DNA of 64,000 bases from positions 278,501-342,500 of the forward strand of contig JBAHVR010000300.1 in NCBI GenBank assembly GCA_036898135.1. Reading direction: 5' to 3'. The notes below the pieces were generated by a model. The model searched no databases and was not told the origin of the DNA. It saw nothing but the letters and a program-made list of their open reading frames with translations. Made by a program: the position numbers and the translations under genes. This document shows positions 43,247 to 54,499 of this stretch, piece by piece. Positions within the stretch are counted from its first letter, which is position 1. Each line of letters begins with the position of its first letter. Source of the DNA: Oncomelania hupensis. Its lineage: Eukaryota; Mollusca; Gastropoda; Littorinimorpha; Pomatiopsidae.

Positions 43247-44396
43247 TACATTACATTACAGGGTTATTGCTTTAGGTCCAGCGGACTCTTCCGAGCCAAA
43301 TCAGGACCAGAGAGACGTTATCTTAAAATGTTATAAAAGTGGATCAAATCTTAAAGTATATACCTGTTACTCTTAAATACTCAAACAAACTTTCACAAGA
43401 CACCTCTTGAAAATTCTTCTTTAAAACTGATGTATTAAAAATATGTTCTCTTTCCTCAATCAAATCACTAAATTCGATCTTATCAATAAAATCCAAAACA
43501 AAACGACATGGTTTATATGCGATAAAACAAACCAACATCATGTAAAAATTAAAACAAGTGTTGACCATTGCATATTTTAAAAATCTCTTTGAAAGTTATT
43601 GAACCAAAATATGTTTCTCTTTTATCAAGCAGGTCAGCACATTCAGACATGAAATGACGAATGGAAAAGGATTTATCACATGCAAAGCACCATGGTGGTT
43701 CTTCTCCTTTTAACAGGAAACTGTGGGTTACATAAGTATGCCCAATATGAAGGCGAGACAAAACTGTTTCTTCTTTGTGAGTGGATGCAAAGTTAGGCAA
43801 AGAATCTGACAAATCGGGAAGAATTTGAAATAATTTGTTGTTGATATGGTTAGACCAGTCAGTCTGCCACAGTCGTTTACAATAAGATCCAGTCATACAA
43901 CATAGATCAGAGTAGGGCACAAACTGGAAAATCTCTGGAGGGAAATCGAGATGCAGAGCATCTTTAGCCGCTTTTTCCACTGCAATATTGCCGCGGATGC
44001 CCATGTGACCAGGGACCCACATGAAAACTATCTTTTTACCCTCAGAAACAAGTTGTGTATGGAGGTCATGGATCTCTGCCAGAAAAGGGTGTGATATCTT
44101 TCTCGTGGAAAGAGCCTGAAGTGCAGACAATGAATCAGACATGATTAAAAACGAGGTTCTTTTGGATTGATAAACTTGTTTCAGAGCGAGATGAATTGCC
44201 TTGAGCTCAGCTGTATAAACAGAACAAAAATCAGGTAAACGCTGTTGCAAAGGCTTGTCTAAGTGTCCCCCGGAGACCGACGCAGCAGCAACTGAATCTC
44301 CTTTCTTTGACCCGTCTGTAAAAAGTTTTTCATATCCTGGGTATAAGGCACACTGTTCTAAATAAAGTTGGTTATATACGGTTTCAGATGTATTGT
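43247..44396 (-). mobile_element. I-superfamily LINE, 5'-truncated copy 2
   Basis: Same 3' end as copy 1 (GGCTCGGAAGAGTCC, then a TGTAATG tandem tail at 43247-43262 on the plus strand as CATTACATTACA). Homology stops abruptly at about 44396, inside the region before RNase H. Nearly identical to copy 1. Confidence 0.92.
43549..44396 (-). pseudogene. LINE ORF2 C-terminal part: RNase H and zinc motif
   Basis: Encodes the last ~280 residues of ORF2, from SETVYNQLYLEQ through RNase H (LFTDGSKKG, TAELKAIHLA, IMSDSLSALQ, WVPGHMGIRGN) to the zinc motif CFACDKSFSIRHFMSEC. RNase H catalytic residues D, E, D and H are retained; the final Asp of the VDRAAKD motif is Glu here (VEKAAKD). The frame stops 12 codons early: the CAA codon of copy 1 is TAA (QHLF-stop). 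The extra N-terminal residues of the frame beyond 44396 are flank. Confidence 0.85.
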
Positions 44397-46169
44397 GCGG
44401 CAGTATCAAAAATAGTGGGAGGCTACAAGGTATAAACTGCATGAAATAGTGAGGACGATGTAACAAGAGGACCAGTTTACCCAGCACATTTTAAACTTTT
44501 TGCCTTGTTTAGTCATTGTAAACTTAGTAGGTTGATGTTAGGCTGCAGCAGACGATACAAGTTCACGGTAAGGTACACAGTTGTATAGTGACGCCCGCAC
44601 AGTGTAGTGACATCAGCGCAGCCTATAGAGCTTCGATTTTACAGCCATCAGATTTTTCAGCCAATGAGAACACAGCTAGAGTAGATAGAACCAGTTCTGG
44701 CTGATTCAAGCAGAGAGGTAGAAGGGTCAGTCTACATTCAAACTGCCTAGAGTACACAGCTAGGTTCTAGCAGTAATCTCTCCACTGATAGACCAGGGAA
44801 GCAGGGCTTGTTGAATATTCGAATTCAATCAAGTTAGCCACGGCCTGACATTGTCAAGAAGGGAAATGAACATACTTCTGTTTCATCGTGATGTATTTAT
44901 ATTATTGTTGAATTATGTTTGTTAAATTTGCTATGCTTAGAATGGAATTGTAGTCCAACGTTGCGTGACCACGTGTCGAACACGACCGGGTTTGACGCCA
45001 TGTTGAATTCCATATGGACTCGCTGTTGTTTAACCTATATGTATGCTTGCAGACCAGTGGCTGTACCAGAGAATGTGTATAATATTAATTCCTTCTCTAT
45101 GTAATGTGTATAGTTAGCCATGTTTTATATTTATATATGTATAGGAAATTATAGTGCAGATTCCAGTGGACCACGGACTTAGCAGAATGTTCGTCGCTTA
45201 TATATAGATGTGGAGCTAATCACTAAGGGCTACTTCGGCCCTCAGTGCTCTGCACACACCTATTATACAGGGTTGTGCAGAATTTCGTCTCATATGTTAC
45301 AGACGAGCAGGCATTGTATCGTGAGCCCGACGAGGCGAACAACAAAAACAAGTCGTCGCTGAACGTTGGCTGCCGAGTCATCGAAAGCACAGCGCGAAGA
45401 TAACCCACCCGTCTAGCCATAGGGAGAAGACTCCACGACAATACAGCTTGTCACAGAATCAACCACAACGCAGCGCTTCAGTGCCCCTCGAAACAGTGCA
45501 CTAAAACTGTAACAAAGGACCACAGTAGTCCACTCTTCAAGAACTCTGACCATTAGGGCAGAAAGTATCCAGTGCCCGATGAAGATAAAGTAGCTGCCTA
45601 GAATTCTCAAGAACGAACCATTCGCATTGACATTTGAACTTTTAAGTCAGTTTCGTACATAGAAGATCATGTATAGAGTAAAGGAAATAAATGTGTGATA
45701 TTTACTGTTAACAAGTGGCTGGACTACATGTTTCAAAGCCGTGTGAAAGCTAGTGTGACAGTGATCTTTTACCATTTTTCTATCTATCTCTGTACCCCAG
45801 CCTAAACACAGACCGAGCTAAACAAATACATGTATTAACTTAAGTCACAGGGAGATTCACTAGCAATCCCCCATAGACTAAGATGAGTGGGTAATAGCAT
45901 TCCATTGTGCAGAGCCCAGCAAAAATAAAACCCCACGTCACAGACGCAGGGTGATAGTAAGGACCACATGGATTTATTTATGTTTTTATTGACACATGCA
46001 TAGCAATTTTTTGTCAATGTACTCCTCCCAAAAACCCTAAAAGTGTAAAAAAAAAAAAAAAAAAAAAAAGAAGCTTTTGTGTGCTATACATAGTTTGTGA
46101 TAGCTTTAATATTGCCGACATTTTATATGGACCTGCTTCAGAATAGATAGCAATTGTCAGATAGTCTAT
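44397..46169. other. unassigned
   Basis: No gene or known repeat recognised. A 23-base poly-A run lies at 46047-46069. Confidence 0.4.
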
Positions 46170-46360
46170 GCAACTAGAAGGGAAAGCCCGTATGACTCAC
46201 ACGCTCTTTGTGGAACTAACAATATTTAACATGAAAATAACTGTCCAGGAAACAAAACAAGACAGTGGCATCAAAAAGCAAAATAACACCGACTTTGATC
46301 TTTCCATGTTCTTCTTTTTGAGATGACCTTGACCTCCGGCTCCAAATATACTCATGTAAT
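46170..46360. repeat. repeat family B, left part of a split copy
   Basis: Matches 20290-20490 (AATATTTAACATGAAAAT, ACCGACTTTGATCTTTC, CCTCCGGCTCCAAAT). The right part resumes at 48980 after 2.6 kb of other elements. Confidence 0.8.
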
Positions 46361-46382
46361 ATTAAATAAACTAAAGCATACA

Positions 46383-47927
46383 CTGTATTGTGCAGAGTGC
46401 TGCTCTGACCTGTATAACAACACACCAAACGGAGACACGTCAGTTCTAGCATGTCCAGAGAACAGAGAAGAAGAAATCCTCCCAATTCTCCGAAAGAAGT
46501 TCAGGCAGCAGTGCAATCGCTGAAGAAGGGGAAGTCAGCGGGAGTGGACAACATACCAGCAGAATTGCGCCAAGCAGGAGGAGAATGGATGATTGACGTC
46601 TTCAACATTACCTGTAATAAGATCTGGGAGAGTGGGAGTGGTCTAAACCATGGACCAAAAGTTTGAAAATTACCGCATCATAAGCCTCATCAGCCATCCC
46701 AGCAAAGTCCTCCTGAAAATAATATTCATCAGGTGGTAACCCCAAACCGAACAAATCATAGCTGAAGAACAAGCAGGATTCAGGGCAGGGCTAAGTACCA
46801 CTGAGAAGATTTTCAACCTCAGAATAATCTGCGAGAAATACCTACAGCACCAACAACATCTACATGTAGACTTTTAAAAAAAATTTGACCGAATCTGGCA
46901 TGCAGTTCTGTGGGCAATCATGAGAGTGTACATCACCCTTAACATCACTGAAGTCATCAAAAGCCTGTATGATAAGGCTACCAGTGCACTCCTTAACCAA
47001 CAGACCATCGGGAACTGGTTTAAAACAAAAATCGGCGTGCTCCAAGGATACTTATTCTCTCCAAAACTTTTCAACATCTTCCTGGAGCGAATCATGTCAG
47101 ATGTCCTTGTAGATCACGAAGTCACCGTCAGCATGGGGGGTAGAGCAATCTCCAACCTCCGCTTTGCAGATGACATTGATGGATTGGCTGTAGAAGAACA
47201 AGAACTTGAACTGCGGAGACAGAGGCTTGATACCACCTCCAGAGCCTATGAAATGGAAATAAGTGCAGAGAAGAAAAAGATTACCAACACCAATGGCATT
47301 AACACGAACATAAAGTCCAAGGCCACTCTCACAACAGGTTGCATAACTTCAAATATTTAGGAGCAAGTCCTCTTCTGGATTGCACAAACAACTATTGCCC
47401 TGACAAGATTGAAGCCCATTTAGAAAGACGGGAACATTAGTCTACATTCCAAAGTAAAGCACCTACGCTCCATTGTCATCTCTATCTCCTTATACGCTTG
47501 CGAAACATGGACCTTCACAGCAGACCTACAACGAAGAATACAAAGCATGGAGATGAGGTGCTACAGAAGACTTCGGGACATTTCTTATACCCAGCACATC
47601 ACCAAAGTCCGACAGACCACACAAGCCATTGGACAACACGATGACATGCTCAATGTGGTGAAGAAAAGAAAACTCAGAATGATATGGCCACGTCACCAGA
47701 GCATCAGGTCTTGCAAAGACCATCCTGCAAGGCACTGTGCAAGTAGGCAGAAGAAGAAGGAGATAGAAAAAGAGGTGGGAGGACAACATTTGAGAATGGA
47801 CTGGCTTGACACTGAGCGAAGCCATGAGGGTTGATGAGGACAGAGAAAGATGGAGTACGCTGGTTAAACTATCATCTGTGGTGCCCCAACGACTTTTGAA
47901 TTACGGGCGAAGGATAGAATAGGATAG
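46383..47927 (+). mobile_element. RTE-type LINE, longest copy in the window
   Basis: Reads, through several frameshifts, from just before the RT domain (SVLACPENREEEILPILRKK, KGKSAGVDNIPAELRQAGGE) through motif A, a motif B region GVLQGYLFSPKLFNIFLER, an intact catalytic FADDIDGL (about 47166), the maturase-like C-terminal half and the WGGQ/EWTGL segment to a tail AGGATAGAATAGGATAG. The endonuclease is missing. RTE proteins nick and copy at the target; this copy is dead. Confidence 0.88.
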
Positions 47928-47930
47928 CAT

Positions 47931-48361
47931 TGTAGCCGAGCGGTGGTACTTGGACTCCGTCTCTCGGCCACGACCTTGAGAACATGGCTCCACCCGAGCT
48001 GTTATTTTCCTTTTATCCCTCAAAAGAAGGACATAAAAATATTTGCCCTGCAAGGCGGTGAAGCGTGGTTGGTAGTAAACCGAGTTGCCGGCTACTATAG
48101 TGCCACGCACTCTACAGCAAATTCGCTGCCACCGACCTGCATAAAATGCCTGCCGACAATGTAGTCCCGCTCACCACCAAAAGCAGAAGGCGAATGGTCA
48201 GCCTGGGAGAACAAATGTCGTGTCGCCTTGTCCTGCATAACCCAATGGCATCCCCAAAGGATACTGCACAGCAAGAGCCACCCAAGTCTAGTCTAACCAA
48301 GAAATTCAAGGTAGACAATATCTCTCCCAAGCCTCAACAAGTCGCCTCCCTTTCCTCTACA
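47931..48361 (+). repeat. tRNA-headed repeat, unit 1
   Basis: It starts TGTAGCCGAGCGGTGGTACT, matching a pol III box A (TAGCCGAGCGG), as in tRNA-Leu/Ser-derived SINE heads. The body is shared at ~88-90% with unit 2. A box B is not clear. It starts 4 bp after the RTE tail. Confidence 0.6.
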
Positions 48362-48546
48362 GATCCCAGAGCTCAAATTGAATCATGTGCCCATGGTTTC
48401 CCCGTTAACGTTCGCAACAGGTATGTCTGGAACCGACACTGACTACGGTCAGTCAGTCCACATTCACTGACTTAATAGTAAAAAAAACCTGCATTCAACA
48501 GTTACCACAGTCCAGCATCATCCTGTTCCCGGTCGTTTGCACCACT

Positions 48547-48979
48547 TGTAGCCGAGCAAAGGTATTTGACTCACCCGTCTATCGGCCACCAGCTTGCGAA
48601 CATTTCTCCACCCGAGCTGTTATTTGCATTTTATCCCTCAAAATAAGGACATGAATATATTTGCCATGCAAGGCGGTGAAGCGTGGTTAGTAGTAAATCT
48701 GGCTGCCGGCTACTAGTGCCACGCACTCTACTGCCAAGTCGCTGCCACCAACCTGCATAAAATGCCTGCCGACAATGTAGTCCCGCTCACCACCAAAAGC
48801 AGAAGGCGAATGGTCAGCCTGGGAGAACAAATGTAGTGTCGTCTTGTCCTGCATAACCCAATGGCACCCCCAAAGGATGCTGCGCAGCATGAGCCACACA
48901 AGTCTAGTCTAACCAAGACATTCAAGGTAGACAATTTCTCTCCCATGCCTCAACCAGTCGCCTCCCTTTTCCGCTACAG
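48547..48979 (+). repeat. tRNA-headed repeat, unit 2
   Basis: A direct copy of unit 1 across a 185-bp spacer (48362-48546). Box A is degraded (TAGCCGAGCAAAGG). The frames on both strands are parallel in the two units, but stops make coding unlikely. Confidence 0.6.
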
Positions 48980-49735
48980 TATTATGCCCTAAAAACTGTG
49001 ACTTGGGATGACCTTGACCTTCAGTGAACTTGACCTTTGACTGACCTTGACCTTCATATGACCTCTCATGCTCATGTATCATTTAATTAACCCATTGTTG
49101 TTGCACACTATGGTTTAAATCGAGCTGTTCCATTGTATGATTACCTTTTTTTTAATTTTTTTTGTGCAAGACCTAAAATGACCTTGACCTTCAAGATCAA
49201 CGCAAAAACCGAACAAATAAAAGAGATCAATCATCTATCACCTCTAAATACACCTAGTTTGATCTTTATATCTCTCATAGTTTAAGGTTAAGGTCACTTC
49301 AAAATACCTGATTTTGGACAGCTCCAGGGACTTTGACCTTGGGGTGAGATGGACTACATGTGCATAGGATGTGATTCTCATTGATATCTATCACGCCTCA
49401 AAGAATGTTTGTGTTTTTTTACAAACATTTGTTGATCCTGTGGCCTTGACCTTGATTTGAAGTCATTCATTCACTGATCATTTATGAAGTCTTATGGATA
49501 TACGACATCTTACCAAGTTTGGTTGTGATAATTGAAATAGGTTCTGCAAGTTTCGCACGTCCAGACGACGGACGTCGGACAGACAGACGGACAAACGGAC
49601 AGCAACAACAAAATTATTGTCATTTTTGGACTATATAAGATTTATCTTGCAGATATTTGCAAAAATCTTGGAAACATTTTTGGTGGTTGAATACATAGAC
49701 TTACATTGCTATGCATGCGAGTCAAAAAAAGCTTT
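48980..49735. repeat. repeat family B, right part of a split copy
   Basis: Continues family B from 'ATTATGCCCTAAAAACTG' through TGACCTTGACCTT words, 'ACCAAGTTTGGTTGTGAT' and GACGGAC/GACAGAC runs, in the same order as 20540-21110 and 17950-18230. Confidence 0.85.
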
Positions 49736-50301
49736 TAAGTATGTGAATGCTTCAAATTATCTATATAATATAGTTGCCAATGTTATATAAGGCTTGGCAG
49801 TATTATTGAAAGAATGAAGTCCGGTGCCCTAAAATATAAAAACAAATGTAGATCATATATTTATATATAAGCTTATCGGATGTGTAAAGACTGTAGACTG
49901 TATGCTTCAGATATCTATATTGAGTGGACAATGCTGGGCAAGGTTTTGTGAGTAAACTGTAAAGATTAGATAAAAAGGCAAACAACACAGATGGAATAAA
50001 ATATTAGTTTATTTATTATAAACATATTTGTGGAATCAGGTCTCTCTCTCAAGCTAAGTCAACAAGGCTTTATTACCCACAATGGAGAATTCATACCACA
50101 GAGCACTGCATCTCAGCTTATCAGAAGAGAAGAGAAGAAAGGCAAAAGTTTTCAAAAAGGTTCGCCCTGTGGGTTCGGGCCCTGGGAATAGAATAGACAC
50201 AACGTTTCCCGCCGTAAGAGGTGACTAACAGGGGTGATGTCAGCACGGCATCACTGGGCGAAAGTCTTCTACACAGAAGTCACCGGCCAGGACGGAGAAC
50301 C
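49736..50301. other. unassigned; possible repeat or exon at 50160-50301
   Basis: 50165-50185 has a box B-like GGTTCGGGCCC. The sequence on both sides of the transposon (to 50301, then 51572-51640) reads ...GQDGEPECYYRINDHVLGVK when joined, perhaps an old coding repeat. Not convincing as a gene. Confidence 0.3.
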
Positions 50302-50307
50302 CGAATG

Positions 50308-51565
50308 CAGGGTTCGTACAAGACTTGAATACTCTTGAAAATACTGGAAAAATAATTTTCATTTTCAAGACCCTTGAAAATTCTTGAAAATCAGCAAACG
50401 TGTCTGTAGTTCTTGAAAGTTCTTGAATTTTGACAGAATGAAGACAAACAAATTTCAGTCACTAATAAAAACAACCACCAACAAATCACGAACTAATAAC
50501 AATAAAATTAAATTGGTAAATACCCTGCGGTTTGTACTTTCGCTTATACCGGAAGTCGGAAGTGGTCCCTTCATCAATCCAAGCAACTGCCGGTGTTATT
50601 TTCTAAGTCGAAGAATCTTCACGGTTTCATCTTCACGGTTATGAAGTTGGGTTGAAGTTGCAAAGATCAAGATGCCTAGCTAGCGGAAAATGCCATTTTA
50701 ATAAGTGATGGCTTGAGCACGAACTCTTCAGGTCTTGGCTACAAGAAGATCCAAAGAACAAGCACGGAGCGAAGTGTTCATCATGCTGAAAGCAAGGAGA
50801 ATTGTCATTCAAGCCGTTCGTGATGTTGGTGGTGCAGAAAATGTAAATGTGTCCAAGGAGATGCTGATATATGTATCTTGATGACCAGAAGAAGCACGAG
50901 GAGGTACAAAGAATCTCAAAGAAGAGGAAAGCTGAGGAGGTAGAGCTGTCCGACATGAAGAGCAAGAGGCAGAGACTTTTCGACGATTATAACAGCTTGC
51001 AGGAGTCTGCAGACAGACTTGCAGAGGAGGCGGCAGAGAAGAAGATGTCTCTTTTGCTGGAGTCGAATGCACTTAGAAAAAAAAGCCAAAGAACTGCAGG
51101 CAGAGGCACAGAATCTTGAAAAAATTATTAAAGAAAAAGAAGCAAAGTGAAAAGTCAGTGCCTGTTGACTGATTGAATGAATCATTTATAACAGCCTATG
51201 CAAAGATGTGCATCATTAAGATTCTTTGTTTTAAATTATTACTTTAGTCATAACTATACTAGTCATAAACCACATGTATAAAAGAAATAACATTTCTTTT
51301 GATTGAAGAATGTTTTTGACCCCAAAATAATGAAAATGTCATAATTTAATACGTTCTCTGTTTGTTCATTGCAGATAACAAAAACAAAAGCCAAAACAGC
51401 ATGATTTATAACATGAGAACAAGTAATTAATACATAAGATGGATAATAAGTCGCGGTATAACTAAAAACAAGCCCGCGAAGGGGTTCTTGAATTTTGAAT
51501 TTATGGGTCTTGAAAGTACTTGAAAAGTTCTTGAATTTTGCCTTAATTGTTCCGTACGAACCCTG
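50308..51565 (+). mobile_element. DNA transposon with CAGGGTTCGTAC termini
   Basis: Inverted termini CAGGGTTCGTAC/GTACGAACCCTG are flanked by CGAATG on both sides (50302-50307 and 51566-51571). Subterminal arrays of CTTGAAAA/TTCTTGAA words lie at both ends (50320-50440 and 51485-51540). Length 1258 bp. Same family as 612-2157. The CAGGG start and hAT-like C-terminus suggest hAT, but the duplication is 6 bp. Superfamily open. Confidence 0.85.
50782..51150 (+). pseudogene. transposase C-terminal coiled-coil remnant
   Basis: RRIVIQAVRDVGGAENVNVS then KEML, a frame break at about 50868, then YLDDQKKHEEVQRISKKRKA, EEVELSDMKSKRQRLFDDYN and a heptad-rich tail to about 51150. Homologous to 1042-1518. 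Short and broken. Confidence 0.55.
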
Positions 51566-51721
51566 CGAATGTTACTACAGGATCAACGACCACGTGCTCG
51601 GGGTCAAGGCGAGCCACATTGTATTCGTGGATATCGGCTGTGGCCAATAGCCTGGAGAGGATTGGGCCCTGCCAGGTCTTTCTTGCCCAAGACACACTAC
51701 ATGATGACTAGACCCAAATTA

Positions 51722-52450
51722 AATTAGGTGTACTTTGCTCCGAAAAAAGGGTGCTGTTCTTGGGCTGCTTTCAGATGTAAAATGGCCGAGAAGGAGGAGT
51801 TTGTGGTTCCGATTGAGATTTTCAACATACGTTTTGCATTATGTCTAGATTTCAAGTGCCTCCTATAGGCATGGTAAAGATGTAAAAATCACTTTTCTGG
51901 TGTATTCTTATGAATCTGCACGAGAAGCCCTTGGTTTAGATGAACCCTATACTACTAGGTTGGTAGGCCTAAACAGGTTAGTTAGTAGGCTAGCGTAGGC
52001 AATGAACACAAGTTGGGGCTATAGAAGCTCTCTAATTTGTGTTTTATAAAACAAAAGGAGTATAAAAAATTATCAACGCTCTATCCTTAACTTCAACAAA
52101 ACTTTCGTTGGGAAAAGTGTGTTTTAGCCCGTGATGAACCAAATCTAAAGACTCGGGGAAAACAACCTCCGCAAATTTGAGAATTACGTTGGCATTTATC
52201 TCCCCTGGATAAGGACGAACAAAATTTTCGTCTGCAACTAAAGGCGCTGGGCCGCTTAAGAACCGCAGCCGATAGTCCCCTATATGCAATTGTGTCCTGG
52301 GACGGTAATTTACTCAATCAATCAATCAATCAATAAAACCGCAGCCGCTTAAGAACCGCAGGCACGAAGAAAAATTCGCAAGAATTTCCCGATTGTATTA
52401 CCGGAAACAAAAGGGATCACTACGAACCAAGTTTCGCCGGTCGATCTACA
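51722..52450. repeat. repeat family C, copy 1
   Basis: About 85% identical by eye to 55345-55985. Shared words include 'CAACATACGTTTTGCATTAT', 'GAACACAAGTTGGG' and 'GAACCAAATCTAAAGACTCG'. No protein; classification unknown. It contains a 76-bp insertion at 52269-52344. Confidence 0.85.
52269..52344 (+). mobile_element. short LINE/SINE 3' tail insertion with (AATC)n end
   Basis: It is absent from family C copy 2. Flanked by the 17-bp direct repeat CCGCTTAAGAACCGCAG (52252-52268 and 52345-52361). It ends in AATCAATCAATCAATC. A heavily 5'-truncated target-primed insertion is the simplest reading. Confidence 0.75.
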
Positions 52451-52781
52451 GTTCTATATTAACAGCACAAACGGTCGTTACAAGTGCCGTGGACTATCAT
52501 TCATCTGATTCCCGAAGGATAAAACAGTATATCACAAATGATCGACACAATATGCTTATTTGTAGATGTTGAAAAGGTCGTTTTGCTATCAAATTGTATA
52601 GGCGTACTACGTGAAATAAATCATTCTGTATAAATAGCATCCCCACTTTGTGGAAATTTTGTGCTTTAAATTACATTTGTTTCTGTCATTTTCGTTAGTT
52701 CTTTCTCTTTCCTTATCTGTTACATAACCTAACTTTTATTCTTAAAAACTCTATCAAAACTTCTCATTTGTGTTTGGGGTC

Positions 52782-53141
52782 CAGGGGCGGACGAGGGGGG
52801 GGGGGGGTTTCCGGGGTTTCCGGAAACCCCCCCCCCCCCCCCAGGCCCAAAAAAAAAAAAAAAAAAAAAAAGGAAAAGAAAGAAGAAGAAGAAGGGGAGA
52901 AAGAGAGAGAGAGAATACAATTATAAAAATAAAAATAAACATAAAATAAAGAAAGAAGAAGAAGAAGGAGAGAAAGAGAGAGAGAGAGAGAATACAATTA
53001 TAAAAATAAAAATAAACATAAAATATATATTTAAATATATATATATATATATATTTTTTTTTTAATTAATTTATTTTTTTTTATACGAAGTTTGGAAACC
53101 CCCCCCCCCCAAAAAAAAAAAAACTAACTGATCCGCCCCTG
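52782..53141. mobile_element. hAT-like MITE with CAGGGGCGGA termini
   Basis: Inverted ends CAGGGGCGGA and TCCGCCCCTG, flanked by GGGTC on both sides (possibly TGGGGTC). The interior has long G, C and A homopolymers, a GGTTTCCGGAAACC palindrome, and two copies of a purine-rich GAAAGAAGAAGAAG segment (52873-52995). No coding. Confidence 0.7.
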
Positions 53142-53230
53142 GGGTCTGTTAGGTCAGCTTGGGGATATTGGACGCTTTCTGACAAATGGTAACTAGGGCT
53201 TTCTGTGGTATTATTCATTAGCAATGTAGG

Positions 53231-53362
<132 letters not shown>

Positions 53363-53526
53363 GTTTTGTTAATATTTTTTGTAAACGGAGGTTCAGGTTC
53401 ACCCCTTGGGGTCATGAGCAATCTTGCCACTGTAGATTGTTCTAACCTATAAAGGAAAAAGTGAAAGCCCCAGTTGAAAACCTGTCTTTCCTTTATAGGC
53501 ATGACCGATTCACTGCGGCAACAGTA

Positions 53527-54090
53527 CCCCCGTTGGAGTGCCGGGGGTTTCAGTATAAATAGTATCCCCACTTTCTGGAAATTTAGTGCTTTAAATTCCC
53601 ACTGTCGCTGTCTTCCTCATTTGCTCTTTCCCATTCCCGCTCTGTCCTATCACCCTGCTATACTATCTTCTTCTTCGCTAGATCAATGACCTACCTTTTT
53701 TCTTGAAAACTCTTCCTGGACAAGACTCCTTGTTTGTGTATGAGGTCTGTTGGATCAGCTTGGGAGTATTGGACGCTTTCTGCCGGGTGGTCACTAGGGC
53801 TTTCTATGATGTTATTATTTAGCAATATAGGCATTTTGTATGTGTTTTGTTGATAATTTATAATGATGTTTGTATTCTATTTTGTTTTTGTAACCGGGGG
53901 TTCGATTAGTTGGGGTAAAGCCTCAGCCGTCCCCTGCGTGGGATGTCTTTATTGTAAAGTGACTGGCCGGTGGAGGGCATTCAGTTTTCCCACTAGGGCT
54001 GTTTCAGCAGATCTTTTATGCGGATCGGGGGTTGTCCGGTCCTGATTTGGCTCGGAAGAGTCCGCTGGACCTAAAGCAACAATCAATCAA
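53527..54090 (+). mobile_element. family A retroelement, copy A3 (complete)
   Basis: Uninterrupted reference copy, about 564 bp: CCCCCGTTGGAGTGCC start, CAGTATAAATAG, 'GGACGCTTTCTGCCGGGTGG', 'CCCCTGCGTGGGATGTC', the LINE-like 3' tail GGCTCGGAAGAGTCC and GACCTAAAGCAACAATC, then AATCAATC repeats. No protein. Confidence 0.85.
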
Positions 54091-54103
54091 TCAAACAATC
54101 AAA

Positions 54104-54312
54104 AACGGAGGTTCGATAAATTAGAGTACAGCCTCAGCGTCCCCTGCATGGGATGCCTTTCTTGTAAAGTGACCGGCTGGTGGAGTGCCTTCAATGTTAC
54201 CACTAGGGTTGTTTCAGCAGATCTTTTATACGGGTCAGGTGAGTCCTCTTTCAACCAAGTTGTGGTTCTCATTCGGCTCCTTGCAGTCCGCTAGACCTTA
54301 TAAACAATGACT
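54104..54312 (+). mobile_element. family A retroelement, copy A4 (3' part, diverged)
   Basis: Starts mid-element at CGGAGGTTCGATAAATTAG and runs to a diverged tail (ATTCGGCTCC, AGTCCGCTAGACCTTA). It may be the missing 3' half of A2, displaced by A3. Confidence 0.7.
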
Positions 54313-54355
54313 AATTAACAATCAATAATGATTAGAATGTTAAAAAGAACAACAC

Positions 54356-54356
<1 letters not shown>

Positions 54357-54430
<74 letters not shown>

Positions 54431-54440
54431 TAAATAAATA

Positions 54441-54491
<51 letters not shown>
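54357..54491. repeat. (TAA)n microsatellite
   Basis: About 40 TAA units in two runs around AACTAAATAAATAAA. Confidence 0.95.
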
Positions 54492-54492
<1 letters not shown>

Positions 54493-54499
54493 TGTTTGT

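Noticed and set aside
43549..44487. 312-codon frame as an independent RNase H protein
   Set aside because: It is the 3' piece of the I-type LINE ORF2. Its first ~30 residues are unrelated flank, and it ends at a premature stop compared with copy 1.
44640..45740. Possible host exons or promoter in the 44.6-45.7 kb unique region
   Set aside because: Only short frames with no recognisable domain; splice sites cannot be supported without transcripts.
50160..51640. Interrupted coding exon (GQDGEPECYYRINDHVLGVK when the transposon is removed)
   Set aside because: The continuity is suggestive, but the open stretch is short, the upstream part has stops and no family was recognised.
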